Part shown: in pieces, positions 33,975-44,177 of the stretch
Layout: every line of letters begins with the position of its first letter
Numbering within the stretch: the stretch's first letter is position 1
From: Codonopsis lanceolata
Lineage: Eukaryota; Streptophyta; Magnoliopsida; Asterales; Campanulaceae
Assembly: GCA_013146195.2 (NCBI GenBank)
Contig: CM028380.1
Coordinates: 77,442,556-77,506,555, forward strand
Reading direction: 5' to 3'
Length of the DNA stretch: 64,000 nucleotides
Notes under the pieces: model-generated
The model's input: the letters and a program-made list of their open reading frames with translations, nothing else
Database searches by the model: none
What the model was told of the DNA's origin: nothing
Made by a program: the position numbers and the translations under genes

Positions 33975-34752
33975 GATTACTCAAAACTGAAACTTAAGGA
34001 CCAAATTGGGAAATATAGAATATCAAGCACCATTAGAGGAAATTGGTCTAAATTTAGGGACCAAATTACTTACGAGTAAGAGTTGCGCCTCACGCTCCAC
34101 CATTGAGAGTGTGGTTTTGCATCTAAGGCGCAGACTATTTCAATGCACATTATGCACATGATTTCAGCTTTAGATATTTTGTCTTCTCAGTGACATGGAC
34201 AAGTGCGCACGTCTCATGTCAACATTCTATCCCAATAATTGCACCCAATTCATTTCTTCAACACGGATCATAATTATACCAAAAAGAAAATTTTTAAAAA
34301 ATTTTGAATTTTTTTGAAAATATGATCACAAGATCCAAACGGTTAAAAAAGTAACTTTACGTTTTTGGTCGGATCATGTTTCATATTTACATTTATGTAT
34401 TTTTATTTTAAAATAAAATTATAATTAATATTTAGAGTTCATTATTCTAAATTTTAATACATATTAATTATAATTCATAAATATCATAATAATCAATTCC
34501 AATTATATATATCAAAATTTAATATTAAAAAAATTATATTCAACACATATCATAATATTAAAAAAAAATAAGTAAAATAAGTTTCAAGTTGACTTTTTAA
34601 AGTCCCCAACTGAAATTGTGATATAAACTTGTTTTCAAATCTACAAAACAACATAGCGTAGTTTGGACAGGTTAATGTTTTATTTTCTATACCTAAATAG
34701 AAATATGTTAAGTATTAATCGAAAATTGATTAAATTAACTTCATAAATCATA
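33975..34752. other. Very AT-rich intergenic DNA
   Basis: Nothing supportable. The stretch 34390-34570 is almost pure A/T. Confidence 0.4.
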
Positions 34753-34894
34753 CTCTCTTCGTTCCGGACAAATAATCCTCATTTGAAAGTTAATTTTTTT
34801 AAAAGATATTTTTATACCTTAATTTTTGAAGTGGATTCTTTAAATAAAATATTTTAAAATGGAATAGTATATTCTTTGCATAGAACAGATAGAA
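34753..34894. mobile_element. Short Stowaway-type MITE
   Basis: TA-CTCTCTTCGTTCCGGACAAATAATCCTC at the left; 'cttaatttttgaagtggattctttaaataaaatatt' body; right end AACAGATAGAA-TA degraded. Confidence 0.65.
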
Positions 34895-34953
34895 TATATG
34901 ATGTATCAAAAATACAGTTTGGGCCGTCCATGTGATGAGTAGGATATCTGGGC

Positions 34954-35075
34954 TTCATAAAACCTGACAATGTCTCACCCAGTCCCACAACCTGTTAATC
35001 ACCACCCTTCATTAAGATATGTTGGAGAAGCTTCATGTAACCTGACAATATCCCACCCCAGTTCCACAACATGTT
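34954..35075. repeat. Two-copy tandem repeat, ~79-bp period
   Basis: 'cttcataaaacctgacaatgtctcacccagtcccacaacctgtta' and 'cttcatgtaacctgacaatatcccaccccagttccacaacatgtta'. Confidence 0.8.
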
Positions 35076-35194
35076 AAAACTATTCATTGGTTTCTTTCAG
35101 CTCATCAATGGACACAACAACTGATCTACGATGGAAGAACTCATGTTTAAACATCAATTTGTCCATTTCAAGCAACCTAGATCTTTCGATTTCA

Positions 35195-35310
35195 AGCATC
35201 AATCCGTCACCATGGCTGAACATCGAGTTCATGTTTACTTTTTTTTTAATGGATTTGCTATGTTGCCATGGCTGAACATCAAATTCATGTTTAATTTTTT
35301 ATTTGATTTG
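35195..35310. repeat. Two-copy tandem repeat, 58-bp spacing
   Basis: 'ccatggctgaacatcgagttcatgttta' at 35211 and 'ccatggctgaacatcaaattcatgttta' at 35269. The overlapping frames (35087-35346) are short and of unknown meaning. Confidence 0.75.
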
Positions 35311-35346
35311 ATTTTCGATATTGATACTGAATTGGTTTTGTTGTAA

Positions 35347-35931
35347 TGAATTAATTGGGGATAGTGGGGAGAAGACTAACTTGATGTCTTCTTTTTTTGA
35401 AAATTTGATAGTGAAAAGGGATGCTCGTCGGCTATCCTATAAGGGCCCAGTGGAAGGATTGAGTATGCACTTGAGTCATTTAAAACGGTTTGGTTGCAGT
35501 TAAAAACGGTTTGGTTATAATTTAAAACGACCCCTTAGTTAAATAAAATTTTCAAAATAATAATTTATGGGTAAAATGATAATTATAAAAATTCTGACCG
35601 GTAAGATTCTGACCTTGTAGCAAGATCCATAATAAAATAAAAATAGAGATAATAAATACTGGTATCTAACCAAGAGTAATGTTGGTGAACTTTCTGCCTG
35701 AACTTTGTTATTTTGTGAGGCAAAAGTCTTTATACCTAAATAGTAAAGATATTTTTTCAAAGATCAACTGTACCTGATCCATTTTCTTACTACATTGGTA
35801 TAGTAAGGATATTCTTTTTTATTCCTTGCAGTCGGAAATGGATTCTAACTAGTTTTGTCCCCATCCATACTCCATGGCGTGTGTGGCTACATGCATGCTT
35901 CCTTTTTAAAGTAGTAGTAATTTTTTAATTA
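35347..35931. other. Intergenic, nothing recognised
   Basis: A two-copy 'aaaacggtttggtt' at about 35482-35516 is the only local repeat. Confidence 0.4.
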
Positions 35932-36183
35932 CTTTCTTCCTTCTCATATTATTGTTCTGTTTTCTTTTTTTGTTCGTCTCAAAATAATTATTTTGTTTGA
36001 AAAAAATAAGATAATATTTTTACCATTTTATATTTAATTTTTTTATTTTACTTTAATTATGGACTACATACACATGAACTTTAAAATAAACTACTCCTTA
36101 AATAAATATTAATAATCTAGTCAAATGTGTTTTATTAAACCATCTATCAAATTCACAAAAACGATAATTAAGGAACGAAGGGA
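35932..36183. mobile_element. Stowaway-type MITE
   Basis: Left end TA-CTTTCTTCCTTCTCATATTATTG with 'ttttttgttcgtctcaaaataattatttt'; right end AACGATAATTAAGGAACGAAGGGA. Confidence 0.7.
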
Positions 36184-36288
36184 TTTGGATTAGGCAAGTT
36201 TTAGATTTGAGTCATAAGAATGCAACCGTAAAAACCTTTATTGGGAAATTTATTAGGTCCGTTTGATTTTACATATTGATATGTGTTA

Positions 36289-36938
36289 GTGTAAAATCCT
36301 CGTCCTTCTCTTTTTCAAAATATTTAATCCCTCTAATACTTTTTTTTCCAATCGTAAAAGACCATTTTTAAATATTGTTCGAAAATGTCATTGTCTTCTT
36401 CAACAGCTCCAACAAATACATTGGATTCGAAAATCATTATTCAGTAAGATGAAGACGGAGGAGGGGGAGGAAGAAGAAAAATTACAAGTTGCAACAAATG
36501 AGATGGAAGAAGAAGGTGAAAAGACGTGGTCTGGTTCTTTTTGATTGTTTATCGCGATGCCAAATTGGATTAGATGATACTTTATGTATTACGGTGCAAA
36601 AATTAATATATCACGATACATAAAAGTTGATGCAACGTAATGCAATTTTGATTAGGTTTTATATATCGCGGTGCAAAATTTGATTCATCGCGGTGCGAAA
36701 ATTGGATTTTGTAATTAAAATTGATTCATCACAGTGCGAACATTGATGCACCGCGATACATTTCCGTAACGCGCCTCAGGTTTATTAAATGCACCGCGAT
36801 GCATTTCTGTAGCGTGCCTCAGGCTCATTAGGGGTATCGTAGTCTTTTTGCCCACAAAAGTGTCATTTTCCGGTTGAAAAAAAATACGGGACTTGAGCCA
36901 TCGAAAACTTTGGAAAGTAGACCGACCCGCAATTTCTC
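36289..36938 (-). mobile_element. GATGC-core MULE-like family, member E6, 650 bp
   Basis: Ends GTGTAAAATCCTCGTCC and reverse complement GAGAAATTGCGGGTCGGTC. A perfect 10-bp repeat ATATGTGTTA flanks it (36279-36288, 36939-36948), giving the clearest evidence that the family belongs to the MULE type. The core at 36545-36830 carries 'atcgcggtgcaaaatttgattcatcgcggtgcgaaaattggat' units, and the family tail 'attaggggtatcgtagtctttttgcccacaaaagtgtc' is at 36828. Confidence 0.88.
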
Positions 36939-37180
36939 ATATGTGTTAATAACTTATTAATTATGACTGATGATGACTTATTAGTGTTAATAATAATTTA
37001 TAATGATGACTTATTACTTATAATGTACAACTGATGAATGATGATCGATGACTGATAACTGATAAATGATAAATGAGTTGTTTGATTTAGTTTTTTGAAA
37101 ATGTCGATTGACTTTAATGAAAAAGTGTTGAATTCAAATATCAAGAGAAAAATAACCTCATCACAAAAAGTTTGATACAC

Positions 37181-37373
37181 ATTGTTATTATTATTATTAT
37201 CATTATTATTATTATTACTACTATTATTATTTATTATTTATTATAATTATAATTTTAAATATTAATATTAATATTACATTTATTGTTATTAATAATATTT
37301 CTATTTATTATTATTATCGTTATTATTTCCATTATTATTATTGATTATTATTAAATTATTAACATTATACTAA

Positions 37374-37409
<36 letters not shown>

Positions 37410-37520
37410 TTATTATTAGAAGTATTACATGTATTTATATGATAATAATTATTATTGATTTTATTATTATTCCTTTTATTATTATTATTACTATTTTTAT
37501 TAAGGTTAATCTTAGTATAT
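37181..37520. repeat. Impure (ATT)n trinucleotide repeat
   Basis: Long runs of TTA/ATT with interruptions; purest at 37377-37410. The open frame at 37439-37720 starts in it and has no recognisable motif. Confidence 0.9.
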
Positions 37521-37763
37521 ATAAAAATTTCAATAAAAAGGGGACTTACGTGTTCATGAAAAATCTATATTATAAAAGAGCTCAGCGTCTAACTGGTGAC
37601 CCTGATCGAATTATGCTGAAAAGAAATGACTGTCCAAGAATAAACTATTCTAACTTCAATTTATTTTTTAAAAATGCTCAAAAGCAACGTCATTTTGGAC
37701 CAAAGATTTTCCCTTCTTAAAATATAAAATCAGAGGGCCAGACGCCTAGACGTCAATTTCCCA

Positions 37764-38060
37764 CACTACTAGAAAACTGGTAATCAGTGACAGAACCCTC
37801 CGTCACTGATCAGTGACGGAAAACCCACTTTAGAGACGGATATTCCGTCACTGTTTTAGCGGGCTTTCCCTTTAGCGACAAACATTCAACCGTCGCTAAT
37901 TTTCGTCGCTAAATAAGCATCTTTTTAGAATATTCCTTTTCCTCCTGTCGTTGAACGTTCTGAAAATTCGTGTCAGATTTAGTGACGGAGTTTCCGTCAC
38001 TAATTGATTTATTTCGTCACTGATTAGTGACGGTTTTCTCCGCCACTATTTGCTTGATTT
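37764..38060. mobile_element. CACTA-type (En/Spm) element end with subterminal repeats
   Basis: Begins CACTACTAGAAAACTGGTAA, the CACTA-superfamily terminus. It is followed by inverted and direct subterminal motifs: CAGTGACGGAA, CCGTCACTGAT, TTAGCGACAAAC, CGTCGCTAAT and CCGTCACTAATTG. These would be transposase-binding sites. The opposite CACTA end is not seen, so this is a truncated element or a fragment. Confidence 0.75.
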
Positions 38061-38504
38061 CTCGGCACCTGGCCCGATTTTAAGAACACATTTTTACGAA
38101 ATATCACATTTTTCTTGAGAAGAAACACCCAAGAAAAAAATAAACTTTTGTACAAATTGAGGCTTGTATTCATTTTATTGAGTGACTGGGAATTGTTATT
38201 TTTGCATTGCTTTCTCCATCCTCATAAGTACTAGGAATATATCATAACTTTTGCTTTAAGAGCTCGCTCACAAGTCACAAGTCACAAGACCTTTTGTTTT
38301 GTGAATGCTATGCAAGTTAGGACATCAAATATTCAAATCTGAGAAATGGATAGTCTTTTACCATTATCTTATCTCAAAAGTGAAAGTGACTTTTATTATT
38401 TTACAGTTAGAACTGTTATAGTTCTGTTTTTAGTACCCCTATGACCTAGTCAATTCATTCCCAAGATGTCTATTCATTCCCAAGATGTCTATGCATGTTG
38501 AATG
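38061..38504. other. Intergenic; short tandem at 38458-38495
   Basis: 'ttcattcccaagatgtcta' occurs twice in direct tandem at 38454-38491. Nothing else recognised. Confidence 0.45.
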
Positions 38505-38660
38505 CTTTCAAATGTCAAACTTTTAAAAAATAAATTGATATTTTATAATTAGTTTATTAGTAATAAAACTATATTTTTATTTTTTAATTTTTAAAAATAA
38601 ACTTTTTGAATAAAATATTTCAAAATAAAATTATACACACTTTATGCGGAACGGATGGAG
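38505..38660. mobile_element. Stowaway-type MITE (right end clear)
   Basis: Ends TGCGGAACGGATGGAG-TA; the body matches the 31040-31237 subfamily. Confidence 0.65.
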
Positions 38661-38690
38661 TATATTAAAATGACAAGATAAAGGAATTAA

Positions 38691-39254
38691 GGGTATGTTT
38701 TGATACCCTAATTCCATAGCTTGGAATTGGAATTGAGACATCTAAAACAAATTCCGTTGTTTTAAAATTTGGAATTAGAAATGAATTGAAATTCCAAATG
38801 TATCAATTCTATAAAACTAATTATATACAAAACTCTAAGAATTTACATCCTAAATTTTGGTCAATTATTTTAAACAATAACAACTCACCTTCCTTTTACC
38901 ACCACAACTCTCGGCCACCACCACCACCCACCTCTGACCTCAGTCTTCAGCCACGGTCGTCCTTCGCCACGTCCACCTACAACAACCACCACCAACCACC
39001 ACCGACCTCCGCCTCCACCACAGTCATCTTCGCCACAAGCCACCACCATCTGCCATCTACATCATCCAACCACCTCTAGATACTTGATATGCAAATGAAA
39101 TTTTATTTTAACTATAATGTAGAATTATAATTGAATTTCACACATTATTTAAATTATGAAATTGCTATAATTTTGAAAGCAAATTTCAAGTTATTTAAAT
39201 TTCATAGAATTTTAATATTTATTAAATTAAAAATCAATGCATCAAAACGGACTC
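38691..39254. mobile_element. Harbinger/Tourist-type MITE with a CCA-rich interior
   Basis: Ends GGGTATGTTTTGATAC and reverse complement GAGTCCGTTTTGATGC. TAA trinucleotide duplications at 38688-38690 and 39255-39257 fit PIF/Harbinger. The outer parts are AT-rich inverted sequence (AATTGGAATT-like). The middle (38880-39075) is a C/A-rich stretch of CCACCA repeats, foreign in composition; its open frame is low-complexity Pro/His/Ser. Confidence 0.85.
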
Positions 39255-39257
39255 TAA

Positions 39258-39569
39258 GTGATTTTTCTTTTGGTACATGAAAACATTATTTTTGTTTTCT
39301 CATGCCATTTGAACTTTCTGAGAATGAAATTTGTATCAAAAAACTTACAAAATAGAGGAATGACCGTGCTTTCAAATCTTCTATCTCAATTTATGTTTCA
39401 TTAAGTCGTATACGCATTTTGTTATTTTGCCACATCTTTTTTTTTACAACGATACGTGTACGACTAATAGTCAATGATATATAGATTGGGATTGAAGATC
39501 TGATTCCCTTAATGTGTACCAAAGGAGCATTGTAACATTTTTTTAGGAGACAGCTAGGGAAACTCATTT
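39258..39569. other. Intergenic, nothing recognised
   Basis: No repeat or coding signal. Confidence 0.4.
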
Positions 39570-39671
39570 ACTGGTATTTATAGCATGTTTAATATTGTAC
39601 GGTAACATACTATTTATTGTACTGGTATTTATAGCATGTTTAATATTGTACCGTAACATACTATTTATTAT
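39570..39671. repeat. Perfect-register tandem duplication, 51-bp unit x2
   Basis: 'actggtatttatagcatgtttaatattgta' recurs at 39621 with one internal G/C difference; a third partial unit ('tgtttaatattgta') starts at 39671. Confidence 0.92.
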
Positions 39672-39938
39672 GTTTAATATTGTATTTATTTGGGTTGCAG
39701 GTTTGATAAATGTATTTATTATTCAAAATGTAACCAATGCAGTTATAATTTGATTATTAATGTGATTCATTCGGTTAAGTCCAAACCTATTCGATAAATG
39801 GAAGGTTGACATGAATTATGTGGGCATTGGACACATTACATGAAGATTTAACAAAATGAATCATATTGATATACCCAAATCATTACTCATTAGTACATTT
39901 TTCATATATTGAATGTACATTTGGTTATAATTGTGGTA
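39672..39938. other. Spacer, nothing recognised
   Basis: AT-rich, no supportable features. Confidence 0.4.
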
Positions 39939-40428
39939 CTTTTTTTTTTATTGATTCCAAAATAATTTTCTTTCTAAACTTTTTATTGTAAAAAATATTT
40001 TTATTACTTTACTTTTACTTTTTCAATTTACTTTAATTATGACCAAATGCTCAAAAATATTAAAAGAAACCACATATTACACTAATATATCTCTACTCCC
40101 TCCGTCCTAAAATATATAACGTTTTGGAAGAGTTTTTTTGTTCTAAAATATATGACACTTTGTAATTTTCAAGGAACTATTTCATTTTTTTTTTCTAATT
40201 ATACCCATATTTATTGACTTCGTAACTCGTGTTTGACTTTTGGGCAAGAATATCAAGATATCTCATTAATGTTTGGATATGAGCAGTTTAGTCTTTACAA
40301 TATGTTTCCTTAGTTTGTGTGAAAAGCCCCAAAACGTCATATATTTTGGGACTGAGGGAGTAATACAATCAATTATTTTTCTTAAACAGTGTGCCTGGTC
40401 GAGGACGATTATTTGAAAATGAAGGGAG
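39939..40428. mobile_element. Stowaway-type MITE interrupted by a second Stowaway
   Basis: The outer copy has left-half text 'ttgattccaaaataattttctttctaaac', 'ttactttaattatgacc' and right-half text 'aatcaattatttttcttaaa...gaggacgattatttg', ending GAAGGGAG-TA. The two halves join as in 46191-46428 once 40096-40360 is removed. Confidence 0.8.
40096..40360. mobile_element. Nested Stowaway-type MITE, 265 bp, well preserved
   Basis: Ends CTCCCTCCGTCCTAAAATAT and reverse complement CTCCCTCAGTCCCAAAATAT, with TA on both sides (40094-40095, 40361-40362). Inverted similarity continues through 'ataacgttttgg'. It belongs to a different subfamily from its host. Confidence 0.92.
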
Positions 40429-40657
40429 TAATTAATAAATATTTAGACCTACCAACAACACTTTAGAAAATTAAAGAAAACCTCCTCGAGCTATTTCAAC
40501 TTCTTGTGCCGCCCCCTTGAACTATTTTATTGGAGAGTAACCCCACCTGCATGTCCTATTAGTATTGACCCGAATGTCAATAAGACGCCATTAATGGAAT
40601 TAACTAAAGGACCTAAACATCCTTACTATTTGTGTGCATGAACAAAAGTACTCTTAC
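40429..40657. other. Spacer, nothing recognised
   Basis: Contains 'cctcctcgagctatttcaac..cccccttgaactatttt', resembling MULE-end phrases, but no partner was found. Confidence 0.35.
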
Positions 40658-40925
40658 GACAAGTCTAATGGTGGTATTTGTTTATAGGTATCAAAACCAA
40701 ATTTTGATATCTATTGGTTACTATTTATGAGTATCAAATAATCATCTTCAATTATTGGCATCAAAATAAGAGGTATTAAAACCAGGTATGATATTAGGGA
40801 ATGTATCAAATCTGGTACCTTTCTTAGTACCATACCTAATTTTGATACATTTTACTTTAACAATTGGAGAACCTAATACTCTTATATAAATATCAAAATT
40901 TAGTTTTGATCCCTACCATTGGATT
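40658..40925. mobile_element. Probable MITE with 'ATCAAAA(C/T)' inverted arms
   Basis: Left 'aagtctaatggtggtatttg...aggtatcaaaaccaaattttgata' pairs imperfectly with the reverse complement of the right end 'aaatccaatggtagggatcaaaactaaattttgata'. A/T-rich interior; no target duplication settled. Confidence 0.6.
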
Positions 40926-41226
40926 TGCCCATAATACATTAGTTTTGTACTCTTAGTACATTAGGTAAACTCATGCGTCGTTTACAAAGTCCCATGTCGC
41001 CATGACGCCATATGTAATTGCTCCCTTTGGGCCTTCCCAAGTGTAATCTTCTTCTTCTCTTACGCTTCCCAGGAACATGTTTGTCACTATGTGTGAGCAC
41101 AAGATGGATTATCTCGACGATTGGTTAGCTCCGTACTTTTTAAAATGATGAAGATTATGACAATGATAGTGAAACCACTAGGTGATGTGTAGAGATATAT
41201 TTGAATGAGATCACAATTTTCTTCTT

Positions 41227-41975
41227 CTTTAGGTTTAGATTATATAATTGACTTCATTATCCATTTGCTAGATCAAGAGAACTCAAATTGAATGATAGGA
41301 CTTGAACTGAACACTCTTGTTGGAAGAAATTGTAATATTCAAATCCTACATCGGGTAGATATGAGACTTGTATAAGATTTAATTGAGGGAGATTATAATA
41401 CCTAATCACACATCGGGTAGTGTGTGTGATTTATAAGGTAGTCATACGCTACTACTGGGCACCAACATCATCTATTGACTTTTGGATCGACTTGTGGTGG
41501 GTCTGATGATCCAAAGTGATGCATGCTCGGTGGGTTACACTTAGCAAACAAGGCTTTCGGGCTCGGGACGTTACAAATAGTATTAGAGCGGATTCCGACC
41601 AGAAATGTGGGCTAACAACATCATCCATTAACTTTTGGATCAGCTTGTGGGTGTGTCTGATGACCCAAGATGATGTTACAAATGGTATTAGAGCGGGTCC
41701 CGACCCGACCAAAAATATTGGAATAAAGTGTTGTGCGGACCAAAGTGCTTCACCATAAAAGGTGGGAGCCTCCTCTTGATCCCAATACAAACCACCTCTT
41801 GAATCTTGAGGTGGACACATTACCTGTGAACACCAACATCATTCATGGACTAAGGTGTTGCGTGCTCAATTTCTTAAGGTTTAGATTATAAAATTGACTT
41901 CATTATCCATTTGCTAGATCAAGAGAACTCAAATTGAATGATAGGACTTGAACTGAACACTCTTGTTCGAAGAAA
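41227..41975. repeat. ~105-bp direct repeats flanking a 540-bp segment
   Basis: 'ggtttagattatataattgacttc...gaacactcttgttggaagaaat' (about 41228-41331) is repeated nearly base for base at about 41877-41975. The enclosed segment has two 'acatcgggtag' units (41348, 41410) and two units of 'acaacatcatcca/tt.acttttggatc.gcttgtggg' (41465, 41608), with 'gttacaaatggtattagagcgg' twice (41568, 41674). The class is unknown: it could be a small LTR-type element with the repeats as LTRs, or a duplication carrying such an element. Confidence 0.65.
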
Positions 41976-42368
41976 TATATATCGTTATCATTTGGAGTTG
42001 ATAATTTGGGAATTGATGTTCCACTCTGTGTATCATTGATTTTGGCAACATCTATATATGTGTTACTTTGATGCTTTGTATTGTATGCAATTAAATCCGC
42101 GAGAGAGAAAAGTGAGTGACTTAGATGATCCATGAGACCTAACTTGAAAGACCAACATAGCAAAGGCATTTTTGTCAATAAATTTCATGGCATTCACCTA
42201 CAATTGACATGATCAATTTATGTTTACTTTTGGACGGAATATGTTTGTACTGTACTAGAGTATAGTGTGCAGTACTCAAAGTTTACTGGGGTCGAACGTA
42301 CTTTATTCAAACATCATTTGATGGGTCTGCCTAAATTTTCGGACAATAATTGCATGCCATTCATTTTT
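41976..42368. other. Intergenic, nothing recognised
   Basis: No supportable features. Confidence 0.4.
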
Positions 42369-43996
42369 GTGAAATTATAACCGATACATTATTTTATTTT
42401 TTTAAATTCAATCATTAAACTTTATTATAATAAAATTATTCATAAAATATACATCGTCATCTTCAATGAGATAAGAAGCGGGAGAACAACTTTGTTTCTC
42501 CCTTCCCCTTTATTCATTTCTTCGTTTGAGCTACTTGCTTTTCTTAAAAGATCATACTTTTTTTCTCAGTCGAAACAAGCTTTTTCGAACTTTCTCCATA
42601 AAGAATACATCTAACTATCGAAACCTTCCCTTACGTTTTTCTTTGTTTCTTTATTACAAAAAAATCACACTGATTTCCGTTTGATGTGTGTGCGCGAAAT
42701 TGTATGAGATAGAGGGGGCGGGATCGAGGTTGAGATCAAGATCAGGTTGTGTGAAATTGTGTGTCAATTTGGACATCGTTATCTATGATGTGGACGTCGT
42801 TCCCTGTGATGTGGGCGTCGTTCCCTTAAATGGGCATCGTTGCCACGAGTTGCAATGTGAGCATAACCAAATGCAAGTCACTCAAGCATGCATTGAATTA
42901 CAAAATTTTTGGAGAGAGATTGAAGATCGTTTTTTAGAGAAATAACATGCATATAAAGAGAAAGGAAGTCCAACTCTCATTTCTTCTTCTATTGAAATGA
43001 TTGCTTTCATTTACAAAAGAGTACTGTCATTGAAAGGAATAAGTAAAGCTTTCAAGCAAATCCAATTTGGGCATCGTTGCATCCGATGTGGACGTTGTTG
43101 CCTACGATGTGGGCGTTGTTGTCTATGATGTGAGCGTTGTTGCATATGATGTGGGCGTCGTTGCCTCCAAGTTACAAAATGTGATAATATGAATTAAAAA
43201 TTGTAGGAATGTAGCAATCACAGTACACGGCTCAAAATGAACGACACCCAATGTTTTAAGCCCCACAAAATGAACGACGTGTCCAATGTTCTGAATTAAA
43301 ACTATAGGAATGTAGCAATCACAGTACACGTAGGAACGACGCTCAAGTCATTTCAATCTCAATAAGCCTAGGTTGCGTTACTCAAAATGAATGACGCCCA
43401 ATGTTTTGAGCCCCACAAAAATGAATGACGCCCAATATTTTGAGCCCTACAAAATGAACGACGCCCAATGTTATGAATTAAATTTGTAGGAATGTTGCAA
43501 TCACAGTACACGTAGGAACAACGTTAAAATGTTTTGAACGACGCCCAAGTCTTTCTAATCTCACTAAACCCAAGTTGTGTTGCTCAAAATGAACGACGCC
43601 TAATGTTTTAATCCCTACAAAAATGAATGACGTCCAATGTTTTGAACCCCACAAAAATGAACGACGTCCAATGTTGTGAGCCCCACAAAATGAACGAAGC
43701 CCAATGTCATGAATTAAAATTGTTGGAATGTAGCAATCACAGTAAACGTAGAAACGACGCCCAAGTCATTCAAACCTCAATAAGCCCAAGTTGTGTTGTC
43801 CAAAATGAACAACGCTCAATATTTTGAGCGATGCCCAAATTTGGGCAGTGACTTTGTCATCGTGTCTTTCCTTAATTAAAGGTATCTTCGTTATTTTCCC
43901 TCCAAAAATGTACTTTAGTGGTTTAAAACAAATACAATGGACTATTGCAGTTATATTTTCTCAAGAGGGGACCGACCTGATTATCACTCATTTATC
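42369..43996. mobile_element. GATGC-core MULE-like family, member E5 (longest core)
   Basis: Left end TGTGAAATTATAACCGATACATT; right end reverse complement GTGATAATCAGGTCGGTCCC. The flanks TTCATTTTT and CTCATTTAT are a weak candidate duplication. The core has two phases. At 42770-43160 units like 'gatgtgggcgtcgttgcctacgatgtggacgttgttg' repeat about eight times. At 43200-43830 the units are 'aatgaacgacgcccaatgttttgagccccacaaa' and 'ttgtaggaatgtagcaatcacagtacacgtaggaacgacgcc'. The phrase 'cgatgcccaaatttgggcagtgact' (43828) and tail 'attaaaggtatcttcgttattttccctcc' link it to E2. Frames inside it are repeat translations. Confidence 0.75.
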
Positions 43997-44140
43997 CGAA
44001 CCGAATCAAACTAATGAAATCGGACTAAAGACCGCACCAATACTTCAGTTTGGTCTTGGATCCAAAATTTTATAAAACAGGACAATTGGATCGGTCCTCG
44101 ATTTCAAACCAAGAAACGTAGAATCACACCAATAGATCAG

Positions 44141-44177
<37 letters not shown>

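Noticed and set aside
35087..35503. Overlapping 60-71-codon frames
   Set aside because: Short, in a local tandem duplication, no motif, no splice context I can support.
37439..37720. 93-codon plus-strand frame
   Set aside because: Begins in the (ATT)n repeat; the second half is unrecognised and followed by no supporting signals.
43627..44075. Two frames with Asn-Asp-Val-Gln repeats
   Set aside because: Translations of the E5 tandem core; the unit text repeats in non-multiples of three and frames break between units.
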